Assembly: GCA_965232615.1 (NCBI GenBank)
Contig: OZ246985.1
Coordinates: 1,426,001 to 1,490,000, forward strand
From: UBA2779 sp965232615
GTDB lineage: Bacteria; Spirochaetota; Spirochaetia; DSM-2461
Direction of reading: 5' to 3'
Length of the DNA stretch: 64,000 nucleotides
The notes below the pieces were generated by a model, which searched no databases, was not told the DNA's origin, and saw only the letters and a program-made list of their open reading frames with translations. Shown piece after piece: positions 1 to 8,550 of this stretch; the stretch's first letter is position 1; the number at the start of each line of letters is the position of its first letter. Made by a program: the position numbers and the translations under genes.

Positions 1-15
1 GTTTTTAGAGGTACC
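1..15. repeat. MITE-like element, right terminal repeat only
   Basis: The first bases match the right end of the dispersed element described at 1154-1375, including the T-run and the AGAGGTACC terminus. The rest of this copy would lie left of the window. It sits directly downstream of the KDPG aldolase stop codon. Only one end is visible, so the assignment rests on this short match to the complete copies. Confidence 0.6.
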
Positions 16-20
16 CTTAA

Positions 21-695
21 TTAATCTTTCCCGGATATTTTCGATACCTCATCTCTGATGGAAACAGCATCTTTTGCATTCTGTCTGATCTCCTTCCATT
101 GCCGTTTTTCAATCAAACTCCTTGATGCAATCCATGATCCTCCCACACCTCCAATATTTGGATTCATCAGGTAGTTCTTTAAGTTGTTCTGTCCCACACC
201 TCCAAGAGGTATATAGCGAAGATTCAAATGGAGATATGGAGCATTGATAGAATTCAAGTATTTCAAACCTCCAAGGTGTTCTGCTGGAAATAGTTTGAGA
301 ATTCTAATGCCCATTGAAACAGCCGCTTCAATTTCAGATGGAGTGGCAACTCCAGGAAAAAAAGGCAGGTTTACCGATGCCGCTTTTTCAACAACCATAC
401 GATTAAAACCTGGTGCAACAGCAAAGGGAATTTCCAATCCTTTTAATTGGTCTATCTGCTCAGGTTTTATTACCGTTCCGGCACCAATAATCATCTCGGG
501 GTATTCCTTCTTTGCTTTTTCAATGGCTTTCAGGGAATAATCTGTTCGTAGAGCCAGTTCAATTATACGGATGCCGCCCTCCAGAAGTGAATCAATAACA
601 GGTTTTAATTCATTTTCTGACTCAAAAACCAGTACAGCTATAATTCTTTCTTCCATAATTCTGTTTTCGATCATCTCTCCAGAAACATAGTTCAT
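21..695 (-). CDS. eda: KDPG/KHG aldolase
   Basis: This 224-residue class I aldolase of the KDPG/KHG family cleaves 2-keto-3-deoxy-6-phosphogluconate to pyruvate and glyceraldehyde 3-phosphate in the cytoplasm. Family hallmarks are visible: the Glu-containing strand IELALRT (about residues 44-50), GAGTV (about 71-75), and the Schiff-base lysine in KLFPAE (about 134-139). Length is normal for the family. The chosen ATG at 695 has an AAGGAG about 15 nt upstream. The gene is divergent from the glycolytic cluster and no other Entner-Doudoroff gene is visible, so the true substrate (KDPG, KHG or a galactonate analogue) cannot be decided. Confidence 0.9.
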   Translation of the reverse strand: MNYVSGEMIENRIMEERIIAVLVFESENELKPVIDSLLEGGIRIIELALRTDYSLKAIEKAKKEYPEMIIGAGTVIKPEQIDQLKGLEIPFAVAPGFNRMVVEKAASVNLPFFPGVATPSEIEAAVSMGIRILKLFPAEHLGGLKYLNSINAPYLHLNLRYIPLGGVGQNNLKNYLMNPNIGGVGGSWIASRSLIEKRQWKEIRQNAKDAVSIRDEVSKISGKD

Positions 696-1148
696 CTTTA
701 CGACTTCATTCTCCTTAAAACATATAAACCGCTACTGTAGATATTATCTCACTGGAGATATCATGTGAATTCAACAAGTTCAATTTCGAACTGATTTATT
801 CTTACACACTCCGGGAAACTAAGGCAGGATCAGAGGGAAACAGTACCGTGAGATTTCGTTAAATCAGAGTACAATCGTTGACATTGTTAGTTGATTGAAG
901 TGTAGAAAAATCAAAACTGTGTCTGTTACAACTGTAGTTCAGGAGTTCCCATGTTATCTTTTCTGCCTGTGCGATTTAATTCATATGCAGTGTCAGAAAG
1001 CCTGTAAGAGCCTGGTTTCATTTAAACCTGGTCAGGTGAAGATTATTACACGATATAACAGCTCAATACTCATATATCGTTGTGTCAAGGCAATTTGGGA
1101 TAATAAGATATCCTGTCGGTAGGGGATATTTTTAATTTCTTTGTCTAT
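696..1148. other. Intergenic region without a convincing gene
   Basis: About 450 bp separate eda from the first complete repeat element. A TTGACA at 878-883 has only a poor -10 (TGTAGA, 901-906). A weak hairpin (ATATCC 1108-1113 with GGATAT 1124-1129) is followed by a T-rich tract and might terminate a transcript. The open frame at 895-1122 has no ribosome-binding site and a composition unlike its neighbours. I see no tRNA, riboswitch or conserved protein here. Confidence 0.5.
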
Positions 1149-1153
1149 CAGAT

Positions 1154-1375
1154 GGCAACCTCTAAAAAACCGTTTTTGGAATTTGGCGTAGTGGTGGTGC
1201 TTCGTTCCTCGGTGGTTCCTCGGAGCTTCGCTCCTGCGGTACGCACCTGATAGTGGCGGTGCGTTCCTCGGAGCTTCGCTCCTGCGGTACGCACCTGATT
1301 ACGTGAGCATTTTGACAACGCAGTAGCGAGGAAAAAGATCAAGCCAGAAACGAAATAAGGTTTTTTAGAGGTGCC
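1154..1375. mobile_element. MITE-like element, copy 1 (222 bp)
   Basis: The element is bounded by near-perfect terminal inverted repeats: GGCAACCTCTAAAAAACC on the left, and GGCACCTCTAAAAAACC read inward from the right end. It is flanked by a direct duplication CAGAT (1149-1153 and 1376-1380). The interior carries a branched hairpin unit. At 1258-1295 the outer arms GGTGCGT/ACGCACC enclose an inner stem GGAGC/GCTCC, and a partial copy lies just upstream. No open frame encodes a plausible transposase. The element lies about 95 bp upstream of the gapA promoter, next to the only degraded gene of the glycolytic cluster. Confidence 0.85.
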
Positions 1376-1469
1376 CAGATATAATATCTCTGATGGAAGA
1401 GCTGGTTCATTTAACAAGCTTTCTGACACTGGAAAATTCATATTGCTTACTGTCCAGGATTTTTGTCCA

Positions 1470-1499
1470 TTGACCAAATTGATAGAAAGTCGTTATAGT
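1470..1499 (+). promoter_or_regulatory. Sigma-70-type promoter of the gap-pgk-tpi cluster
   Basis: TTGACC (1470-1475) and TATAGT (1494-1499) are separated by 18 bp and lie about 31 bp upstream of the gapA GTG start. This is the best-matching promoter in the gap upstream region. It would still drive pgk, tpiA and secG even though gapA itself is broken. Confidence 0.55.
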
Positions 1500-1530
1500 T
1501 CTGAATTCTCCCTGTTTCCTGGAGGATGGT

Positions 1531-2303
1531 GTGAAAATTGTAATAAACGGTTTTGGACAAATTGGCAGGAATGTTTTCAAGATTGCCTGTGAACGGCCTG
1601 GCATTGGATATTGTTGCTGTCAATGATATCACCGACACAAAAATACTGGCCAGTTTATTGAAGCATGATTCTACTTACGGAGTGTATAATCGGCATGTTG
1701 AGGTCGGTAGAAACAGTACTATGGTTGATGATAAGAGAATTATGACATTGTCCGACCGCAGTCCGAAAAACTTGCCATGGGGAGATCTGGAAGTTGATAT
1801 TGTAATTGGAATAAAAAGGGGGATTGATGACTACAGTTCACGCATACACAAGCGATCAGGTACTTGTTGACACCCCTCATGCGGATCCAGGAAGGGCCCG
1901 TGCAGCCAACCTCAACATCATTCCAACAGGCACAGGGGTTGCCAAGGCCATTGGAAAAGTCATTCCAGAGCTTGAAGGTAAACTCAATGGCATGTCAATG
2001 CGAGTTCCAGTTCCTGTAGGATCGGCGATAGACTTTGTTGCCAGTTTATCAACAGATGTTACACCACAGGAGGTCAACAATGAAATTAAAAAAGCAGCAG
2101 AAGGTGATATGGACGGTATTATCGAGTATTCTGAGGCCCCTCTGGTTTCATCTGACATTAAAGGTAACAGTCATTCCTCGATCTTTGATTCCAGTTTAAC
2201 CATGGTAACCGGAAATAGTTTGATTAAGGTTGTTTCGTGGTATGATAATGAATTTGGCTATTCAACCAGAGTGGTTGATCTTGCACAGAAAATTGCGAAG
2301 TAG
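1531..2303 (+). pseudogene. gapA: Glyceraldehyde-3-phosphate dehydrogenase, degraded
   Basis: Three reading frames together give recognisable GAPDH. The N-terminal NAD-binding part (NGFGQIGRNVFK) runs from GTG 1531, preceded by GGAGG at 1521-1525. A second frame begins after a +1 shift near 1602-1606 (VAVND, STYGVYN, DRSPKNLPWGD). A third frame starts after a G-run at 1818-1822 (MTTVHAYTSDQ, WYDNEFGYS) and ends at 2303. Between VDIVI (to about 1807) and GIKRG, about 75 residues of a normal GAPDH are missing. These include the SCTTN loop with the catalytic cysteine. The C-terminal catalytic-domain sequence is otherwise well preserved, so decay seems recent. The two shifts could be sequencing errors, but the internal deletion cannot be read away. 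The organism presumably has another GAPDH. Confidence 0.85.
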
Positions 2304-2313
2304 AGGAGAATCC

Positions 2314-3492
2314 ATGGTTTTGAGAACAATAAACAGTATTAACCCGGCAGGGAAGAAAGTTCTGGTCCGTGTCGATTTCAATGTTCCGGTTGCCAATGGT
2401 GTGATTTCCGATGACACACGAATGAGGCGTGCGATACCAACACTTAAGAATCTTCTTGACAGGGATGCTGCACTCATTGTGATGAGCCATCTGGGACGCC
2501 CTGAAGGACGGGTAAACCCTGAATACAGTATGACTCAGCTCAGAGAGCGTTTATCAGAATTATCCGGCGTCAATGTTGTAATGGCCCCGGATGTCATAGG
2601 TCCTGAGGTGGAAAAACTGGCAGACGGTCTGAAAAGTGGAGAGATCCTGCTCCTGGAGAATACCCGGTTCTACAGTCAGGAAAAAGATAATGATGCTGAT
2701 TTCTGTCAATCACTGGCCAGACTTGGTGATTTTTATGTCAATGATGCATTTGGTGCGGCTCATCGTGCTCATGCCTCGACTGTGGGTTTGGCAAAACTGC
2801 TTCCGTCAGCAGGAGGCCTGTTAATGGAAAAGGAATGCACATTTTTTGACAGAGTTCTGGAGAAGCCGGAGAAGCCTTTCATTGCCATTATAGGGGGAGC
2901 CAAGGTTTCATCCAAAATTGCAGTCCTGGAATCACTTCTCAACAAGGTGAATGCTTTCATTATCGGTGGAGGAATGGCCTATACATTCATGAAAGTACAG
3001 GGTAAAACGGTAGGGAAATCCCTGATAGAGGATGATTACACGGATACTGCCCGCTCCTTTCTCAAAGAAGCTGACAGCCGAGGGATACAGGTCCTTCTTC
3101 CCCTGGATCATGTTGTTGCCGATGAATTCAAAGAAACAGCAGAACCACAATACGTGGACAATGTCAATGTACCGAATGGAAAATTAGCCATGGATGTTGG
3201 GCCGAAAACAGTGGAAGCCGTGAGGAATCTTCTTTCTGATGTAAAAACTGTTGTCTGGAATGGCCCTATGGGCGTGTTTGAGTTTGAGTCCTTTGCAAAG
3301 GGTACTCTGGATGTTGCCAGTATTATTGCTGACTGTCAGGGGTTAACGATTGTTGGCGGTGGTGACTCAGTCGCGGCTGTCAACAAATTCAATCTGGCCG
3401 ATAAAATAGATCATGTCTCAACAGGCGGAGGAGCTTCACTGGAATACCTTGAAGGTAAGGCCCTTCCTGGAGTGATGGCGCTTAAGGAGTAG
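2314..3492 (+). CDS. pgk: Phosphoglycerate kinase
   Basis: This 392-residue cytoplasmic enzyme transfers phosphate between 1,3-bisphosphoglycerate and ADP in glycolysis. Visible signatures are RVDFNVP near residue 22, the substrate arginine region MSHLGRP, the GPMGVFE loop, and the C-terminal nucleotide-binding GGGDSVAAV and STGGGASLE. The frame is open further upstream, but ATG 2314 is preceded by GAGGAGA with correct spacing and gives the usual family length. It starts 10 bp after the gapA remnant, so it depends on the upstream promoter, and tpiA follows 3 bp downstream. Confidence 0.97.
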   Translation: MVLRTINSINPAGKKVLVRVDFNVPVANGVISDDTRMRRAIPTLKNLLDRDAALIVMSHLGRPEGRVNPEYSMTQLRERLSELSGVNVVMAPDVIGPEVEKLADGLKSGEILLLENTRFYSQEKDNDADFCQSLARLGDFYVNDAFGAAHRAHASTVGLAKLLPSAGGLLMEKECTFFDRVLEKPEKPFIAIIGGAKVSSKIAVLESLLNKVNAFIIGGGMAYTFMKVQGKTVGKSLIEDDYTDTARSFLKEADSRGIQVLLPLDHVVADEFKETAEPQYVDNVNVPNGKLAMDVGPKTVEAVRNLLSDVKTVVWNGPMGVFEFESFAKGTLDVASIIADCQGLTIVGGGDSVAAVNKFNLADKIDHVSTGGGASLEYLEGKALPGVMALKE

Positions 3493-3495
3493 ATA

Positions 3496-4260
3496 ATGCC
3501 TCGTCAGTATTTAATTGCCGGTAACTGGAAAATGAATAAAACGCCTCAGGAAGCCATTGAGCTTGCCGGGGATGTTGTTGATATGAAGAAAGGTTCAAAC
3601 ACTCGAAAAATGATTGCACCTTCCTTTGTCTGCATTCAGGCTGTATCCAGAGTTCTGGAGGGAAGTGATGTTACTCTTGCTGCTCAGAACATGGCTTCTG
3701 TGGAAACCGGGGCCCATACGGGTGAAACTTCGGTTTTAATGCTGAAGGAGTTGGGAGTGCAATCCGTAATCCTTGGGCACAGTGAACGTCGTCATGTTTA
3801 TGGAGAAACCGATGCTTTTATAAACGAAAAAGTAAAACTTGGTCTGGCTCATGGAATGGAGATCATTCTATGTATCGGGGAAACTCTGGAGGAAAGGGAA
3901 GCCGACAGGGTGCATGATGTTTGTTTTGGTCAGTTGGAAGGTGGTCTGGCCGGGGTCAATGCGAATCAAATGGAGCGTCTTGTTGTTGCCTATGAACCAG
4001 TGTGGGCTATTGGCACAGGAAAAACTGCAACACCGATTGACGCACAGGCTGTTCACAAGGCTTGCCGTTCAAAGATTGCTACATTATACTCAGAATCAGT
4101 TGCTGATTCCATTATTATTCAATATGGTGGATCAGTGAAGCCTGACAATGTTAAGGATCTTATGGCTCAACCGGATATCGATGGTGCATTGGTCGGTGGT
4201 GCCTCACTTGATGTTACTTCCTTTAGCAGCATTGTGGCATTCGACATCGAGGGAGTGTAA
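3496..4260 (+). CDS. tpiA: Triosephosphate isomerase
   Basis: This 254-residue TIM-barrel enzyme interconverts dihydroxyacetone phosphate and glyceraldehyde 3-phosphate. All catalytic elements are present: AGNWKMN with the active-site Lys (about residues 8-14), GHSERR with the catalytic His (about 94-99), and AYEPVWAIGTG with the catalytic Glu and flexible loop. QYGGSV and GALVGGASL form the phosphate-binding end. ATG 3496 follows pgk by 3 bp with AAGGAG before it. The dihydroxyacetone kinase operon at 55.6 kb would feed this enzyme's substrate pool. Confidence 0.97.
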   Translation: MPRQYLIAGNWKMNKTPQEAIELAGDVVDMKKGSNTRKMIAPSFVCIQAVSRVLEGSDVTLAAQNMASVETGAHTGETSVLMLKELGVQSVILGHSERRHVYGETDAFINEKVKLGLAHGMEIILCIGETLEEREADRVHDVCFGQLEGGLAGVNANQMERLVVAYEPVWAIGTGKTATPIDAQAVHKACRSKIATLYSESVADSIIIQYGGSVKPDNVKDLMAQPDIDGALVGGASLDVTSFSSIVAFDIEGV

Positions 4261-4265
4261 ATATT

Positions 4266-4592
4266 TTGGGTATTGTTGGAACTGTCTTTCTTGTATTATT
4301 CGCGATAACAGCTGTGTTGATTATTGCACTGGTTATGCTTCAGGATGAGCAGGGTGAAGGATTCGGCGGTTTATTTGGGAATGGAGGAAGTTCAACTCCC
4401 TTCGGAGCCTCAAGTGGCAGTGTGCTAACAAAAGCCACGTCTATCCTGGGAGTATTTTTTATTGTATCATCCCTTGTTGTGGCTATGGCATACAAGTCAG
4501 GAGAAAAAGATGATGTTATCGGTGCTGCTCGACGAGCAGAGGAATCAGGTCCCAATTGGTTTCTGGAGCAACCTCTGGAAGAAGAGCAATAA
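4266..4592 (+). CDS. secG: Preprotein translocase subunit SecG
   Basis: This 108-residue inner-membrane protein has the SecG pattern. An N-terminal transmembrane helix (about 4-22) leads into the conserved LQDEQGEGFGGLFG loop, then a second helix (about 58-76) and a charged tail. It assists SecYE during protein export. The start is a TTG at 4266, with GGGAG about 10 bp upstream that overlaps the end of tpiA. No nearby ATG would preserve helix 1. A gap-pgk-tpi-secG order is common in bacteria. Confidence 0.93.
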   Translation: MGIVGTVFLVLFAITAVLIIALVMLQDEQGEGFGGLFGNGGSSTPFGASSGSVLTKATSILGVFFIVSSLVVAMAYKSGEKDDVIGAARRAEESGPNWFLEQPLEEEQ

Positions 4593-4606
4593 TCCAGGAG
4601 TAGATT

Positions 4607-5038
4607 CTGCGAGTTGCCATAGTCTATTATCCCTGTCATCACTCCATTCACCTCACAGGTATTGTGCGGGCATTGAGTGAGGGGATTGAGGAACAGGGAC
4701 ATGATGTGACCATTGTAAATGCAGGAACTGATGGAAGTATATCTCTTACTTCGTATCATTATATCGTTGTGGGAACAATTGCACCATCCTTCTTTACCGG
4801 AAAAATATCCCCAAATCTTGGTACCTTTCTGAAATCATCTGGTATGCTTTCAGGGAAGCGAAGCTATGCATTTATATCCGGTAGGGGATTGAGGAAACCC
4901 CGACTATTGCAGTCACTTATGACAACCATGGAAGCCGAAGGATTGTATCTGAAGAAATCTGATGTTTTGAACAACCCGGATGAAGCCAGGGTTGTTGGAT
5001 CCCGCCTCCATATTGATCAAACTCAGGGATTGAGGTGA
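4607..5038 (+). CDS. Flavodoxin-like protein, non-ATG start
   Basis: The frame contains a Rossmann-like beginning (RVAIVYYPCHHS...LTGIV), an HDV strand, and HYIVVGT followed by SFFTGKI, which resembles short flavodoxin-like domains. The only GTG/ATG start (4664) would cut off the first strand and its loop. An AGGAG at 4596-4600 is followed by TAG, then ATT (4604) and CTG (4607). CTG 4607 has the better spacing and gives 143 residues. No exact function can be named: a redox role is possible, but FMN-binding residues are not conclusive. It overlaps the next gene's Shine-Dalgarno region, so the two are probably translationally linked. Confidence 0.65.
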   Translation: MRVAIVYYPCHHSIHLTGIVRALSEGIEEQGHDVTIVNAGTDGSISLTSYHYIVVGTIAPSFFTGKISPNLGTFLKSSGMLSGKRSYAFISGRGLRKPRLLQSLMTTMEAEGLYLKKSDVLNNPDEARVVGSRLHIDQTQGLR

Positions 5039-5043
5039 AATCT

Positions 5044-6090
5044 ATGAGATATGTTATTAAACTATTTACAGTAGTAATTCTTATTCATATAACAACAATG
5101 CTCCTCCCAGCCCAGGATATGGCAATTGCCACTGTACGTTACAAACGGACGGAACCTGTTTCCGGTAAGAGGCTTGATCAGATGATTGAGACTCTGGAAA
5201 GACAACAGGGCAGGAAATTAACAATGGAGGAGAAAAAGAACATACTTGAATCCCTCATTGATCAAATGCTTATTCATCAGGCAGCCGAAGCCGAACGTCG
5301 TATCACTGTTACTTCAGAAGAGGTGGAACAGGCTGGATTGCGGCTTATTTCTCAGCAGCTTACCAGTATCGGAGCCCTGCCTCCTGGAGCTGTATTAACA
5401 GACAAGAATCAATATGAACAGATTATTAAACAGCAGGGTCTTACGTTAGAAGAATTTGAATCAACCGTGCAGAAACAGCTCATGGCTGAGAAATATGTCA
5501 GTTTTCACGGAAGAGAAGAGTTTCAGAATATTGAACCTGCAAGTGATGAAGATATTAGTGCAGAGTACCAGAAGAGAGTTCAGGAATTTGTTGTTTCCGA
5601 TTCTGTATGGTTCAATCAGATTTTCTTTGATACTCGCTCCCTGAGTCCTGCTGAAATAAATGAGAAACAAATAAAAGCGGATGACGTTCATCGGCAATTA
5701 TTAAACACCTCAGCCACATTTATTGATCTGGTTGTTGCCGAATCAGAGGATGAGGTTTCCAGGGCTCGTGGTGGAAAGATTGGGCCACTCATGAAAGGCG
5801 ATGAGGTGGCTAAACAACTCTATGGCAGTGAGTTCATCAAATCCGTTTTCAAGATGAATGTCGAAGATATCAGTGGTGTTTTAAAATCAAAAGTAGGCTT
5901 TCACATCATTCAAATTACAGAAAAAAAAGCCGCTCAGCTTCTGCCCAAAGATTCGACAGAGGTAAAGACCTATCTCCAGCAGCTTATTTTCGCAGAAAGA
6001 TATCAGAAAAAATTCGATGAAATCGCAGAAGGTATTCTTGAAGAGATTCGTGCCAAATCGACTATCAATTACTTTGGCGAGTATAAGTAG
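5044..6090 (+). CDS. Periplasmic SurA-like peptidyl-prolyl isomerase
   Basis: The 348-residue product starts with a signal peptide (positively charged MRYVIK, hydrophobic stretch to about residue 22, AQD after it). A SurA-type N-terminal helical domain follows (ILESLIDQMLIHQAA, VTSEEVEQAG). The parvulin domain lies at about 180-300 and ends in KSKVGFHIIQITEKK, the typical rotamase C-terminal strand. It probably chaperones outer-membrane proteins in the periplasm. ATG 5044 has GAGG at 5032-5035; an in-frame GTG at 5035 lacks its own site. nusB follows 2 bp downstream. Confidence 0.85.
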   Translation: MRYVIKLFTVVILIHITTMLLPAQDMAIATVRYKRTEPVSGKRLDQMIETLERQQGRKLTMEEKKNILESLIDQMLIHQAAEAERRITVTSEEVEQAGLRLISQQLTSIGALPPGAVLTDKNQYEQIIKQQGLTLEEFESTVQKQLMAEKYVSFHGREEFQNIEPASDEDISAEYQKRVQEFVVSDSVWFNQIFFDTRSLSPAEINEKQIKADDVHRQLLNTSATFIDLVVAESEDEVSRARGGKIGPLMKGDEVAKQLYGSEFIKSVFKMNVEDISGVLKSKVGFHIIQITEKKAAQLLPKDSTEVKTYLQQLIFAERYQKKFDEIAEGILEEIRAKSTINYFGEYK

Positions 6091-6092
6091 GG

Positions 6093-6500
6093 ATGGGAAA
6101 CAGGCGAAATGGGAGGATTGTCGCCATTCAGGGATTGTACGCATGGGAAGAAACAAAATGTGAATTGGAGAGTGTTCTTCAATTCGATTGGCTGGATAGA
6201 AATGTAGGAGATGATGCCAGGTCGTTTGCGGCCTCAATTATCTCGGGAGTGGTAGAGAACCAGTCGAATATCGATGAACACATTCGAAAACAATTAAAGA
6301 ATTGGAGTTTCGATCGACTGACCAAAGTGGATTTATCCATACTGAGAACCGGTGTCTATTCCATGCTCTGCCAGAAGGAAATACCAATCTCAGTAACAAT
6401 AAATGAAGCTGTAGAGATTGCAAAACAATTAGGCTCACCGGAATCCTATCGATTTATCAATGGAGTTCTTGATGGCATTCAAAACTCAATAATACCTTAA
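6093..6500 (+). CDS. nusB: Transcription antitermination factor NusB
   Basis: This 135-residue all-helical RNA-binding factor joins NusE/S10 in rRNA antitermination complexes. Family features are the N-terminal RRNGRIVAIQGLYAWE, LTKVDLSILRTGVYSML, and the C-terminal PISVTINEAVEIAKQLGSPE with RFINGVLDGI. Length is typical. ATG 6093 lies 2 bp after the SurA-like gene, and the TPR gene follows 4 bp downstream. It is therefore part of a tightly packed envelope and information-processing operon. Confidence 0.95.
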   Translation: MGNRRNGRIVAIQGLYAWEETKCELESVLQFDWLDRNVGDDARSFAASIISGVVENQSNIDEHIRKQLKNWSFDRLTKVDLSILRTGVYSMLCQKEIPISVTINEAVEIAKQLGSPESYRFINGVLDGIQNSIIP

Positions 6501-6504
6501 TGCT

Positions 6505-8550
6505 ATGAAAAACCATAAATCGGTCCGTTTCCTTCCCATTTTAATTGTAGTTCTGATACTTCTTACACAGTCCCTTACTGCCTATCTGTTGCTGTTCCGC
6601 AGAACTGCTGATGACAGGAAATTTGATGAGACTATGCAGGCTGTTGAAGCCGCCGTATTAGAAAACAGAAATTTACGAGCTGGATGGGAGATGCTTCAAG
6701 CTTCACGGCATGCCGTAACAGTCATGCAATGGAAACAGTTACTACGGTCAGCTGCACTGCAATTGCCTGAAGATGCCCAGTATAAGAATTATAGATTGTT
6801 AGAAAGACTGGCCTACAGGGCCAAAAATGTCTTACCTGATAACCAGGATGTAACGGCCTTCCTTGTGTGGACTCAATTAAGATCCGGGAGAATAAAAAAA
6901 GCAGAAAAAACTGCTGTCAATCTCTCTGGAAATGTCTGGCCAACTCTCCTTGCTGAATTGAAAATTCTTGCTTACCTGGATGAAGAAGATCTGGAGATGG
7001 AAGATTTCTATCGGAGAATAGAATCAGATCTGAATGCTGAATTTCTTGAGGAAGTAGCTGAAATTACCCAGTCCGCTGTCCTCACAGTTGATGCCGCACT
7101 GGCCCGCATGAGAGATGGGGAAACAGACAGAGCCCTGGAACTTGCCAAAGAGTCAATATCCGGTAATCGCTGGTGGAAGAATCTGGAGTTTCCCTTCCAT
7201 CACAACTTATATTCAGCTCTGGGACGACTTGCGTATGATGCACGAGATACTGAATCGGCTGTTACCTGGTTGAATACAGGCATCCAGGATGGACGAAGCC
7301 GCCGAATGGTTTACTGGAAGGATCTGCAGTTCCTTGGTGATATCTATTGGAAACAATACAGATTGCAGGGACGTTCCGATTATCGCAATCAGGCCAGGAA
7401 ACTCTGGTATGAGGCATTGAGAATTGTATATCCAGATCTGACGGCCAGTATACCAGAGAATTCCTGGAAATTGTGGATAAATCTTTCCATACTGGAGAGT
7501 ACTGAAGGAAATAATCGTCAGTCCGAGGTATTGCTTCGTGATGCCCTGACCATTTTTCCAGATCAGAGTGAGGTGAAATCTGCATGGGCAGTAAAAAATG
7601 CTGATGACAACCCTGGTCTGGCAAGTCGCTTGCTTCGATCAGATCCCAACCAGCCAACAGACTATGTATCAGCCATAGCCGCTCTCAAAGTCGATCCAAC
7701 ATCTTTGCCTCCTCACTTGTATGAAGCAGGACTCTGGGAACTCTTCAATGAAATAACCATTGAGAAATCCACTGTTCAGCCTGTTGATATCAGAACATTG
7801 ACCACTTTTTTGCTTGAATATCTATCCATCCGAAAAGATTTTTCGTCTATCGATATTGTGGTGGATCGCTATAGGAAGTATTTTCCTGATGAAACGTGGA
7901 TTCTCTCATGGCGACTTGCTTCTGATGCTTCACGCTATACAGCCATTATTGATCTCATTCCTGCTCAAGCCGGAGAACTTGCTGTTTATAATGAATTCAG
8001 AGAATTTGTCAGAAGGGAAAAAAGTTGGAGAGGTCTTCATGATACAGCACTATATGCTTTGATGGCTTCTCAGGAGCTTATAAGCATTGCCGATGGATTC
8101 ATTGAAAAACCAACACATATCGACAGAAGTCTTCATGATCCATTACTGATTTATTCTCTCAGGAATGAGTTTAGAACTCTCGGTAAGGATAATTTACCGC
8201 TTGAAGATAGAGTGCAGGCATTAATTCAAGCACGAAGCGATACGGAAAAACTCGTAAAGTCAATTGGTGCAGGGGGACGCAAAGGAAGAGAGTATCGGTC
8301 GATAGGCAAGGCAACATTGATTGAAGAAATTGATTCTCTCTATTTGAATTCTCTGGATGATTTGCAAATGGCACTCAGCATTCCCATGATTGCTGCGGAC
8401 AAAAAGGTACGTCTGTACTATCTGCAGGCCTTTGTATTTCGATATCTTGGTCAATTTGATAAGATGAAAGGAGTCATTGAAGCTGCATTGGCAATTGATC
8501 CAGCGAATCCGAAACTTCAGGAGCTCTATGGAAATGAGGTCATACAGTGA
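6505..8550 (+). CDS. Membrane-anchored TPR-repeat protein
   Basis: The 681-residue protein has one N-terminal transmembrane segment (about residues 9-29), and the remainder is predicted to be periplasmic or exported. The helical, alanine-rich body contains several degenerate TPR-like units (for example DRALELAKESI, SAVTWLNTGI and the C-terminal MKGVIEAALAIDPANPKLQELYG). I do not recognise a more specific family. It lies between nusB and map, with the map start codon overlapping its stop, so it is co-translated with housekeeping genes. TPR scaffolds of this kind usually hold protein complexes at the envelope. Confidence 0.7.
   Translation: MKNHKSVRFLPILIVVLILLTQSLTAYLLLFRRTADDRKFDETMQAVEAAVLENRNLRAGWEMLQASRHAVTVMQWKQLLRSAALQLPEDAQYKNYRLLERLAYRAKNVLPDNQDVTAFLVWTQLRSGRIKKAEKTAVNLSGNVWPTLLAELKILAYLDEEDLEMEDFYRRIESDLNAEFLEEVAEITQSAVLTVDAALARMRDGETDRALELAKESISGNRWWKNLEFPFHHNLYSALGRLAYDARDTESAVTWLNTGIQDGRSRRMVYWKDLQFLGDIYWKQYRLQGRSDYRNQARKLWYEALRIVYPDLTASIPENSWKLWINLSILESTEGNNRQSEVLLRDALTIFPDQSEVKSAWAVKNADDNPGLASRLLRSDPNQPTDYVSAIAALKVDPTSLPPHLYEAGLWELFNEITIEKSTVQPVDIRTLTTFLLEYLSIRKDFSSIDIVVDRYRKYFPDETWILSWRLASDASRYTAIIDLIPAQAGELAVYNEFREFVRREKSWRGLHDTALYALMASQELISIADGFIEKPTHIDRSLHDPLLIYSLRNEFRTLGKDNLPLEDRVQALIQARSDTEKLVKSIGAGGRKGREYRSIGKATLIEEIDSLYLNSLDDLQMALSIPMIAADKKVRLYYLQAFVFRYLGQFDKMKGVIEAALAIDPANPKLQELYGNEVIQ

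Noticed and set aside
895..1122. 75-codon plus-strand frame upstream of gapA
   Set aside because: No Shine-Dalgarno, Cys-rich low-complexity composition and no family features.
1148..1477. Minus-strand 109-codon frame
   Set aside because: It reads through MITE copy 1 and its translation reflects the hairpin repeat, not a protein family.
1818..1822. Programmed frameshift at the G-run of gapA
   Set aside because: A frameshift would not restore the missing catalytic-cysteine segment, so decay is simpler.
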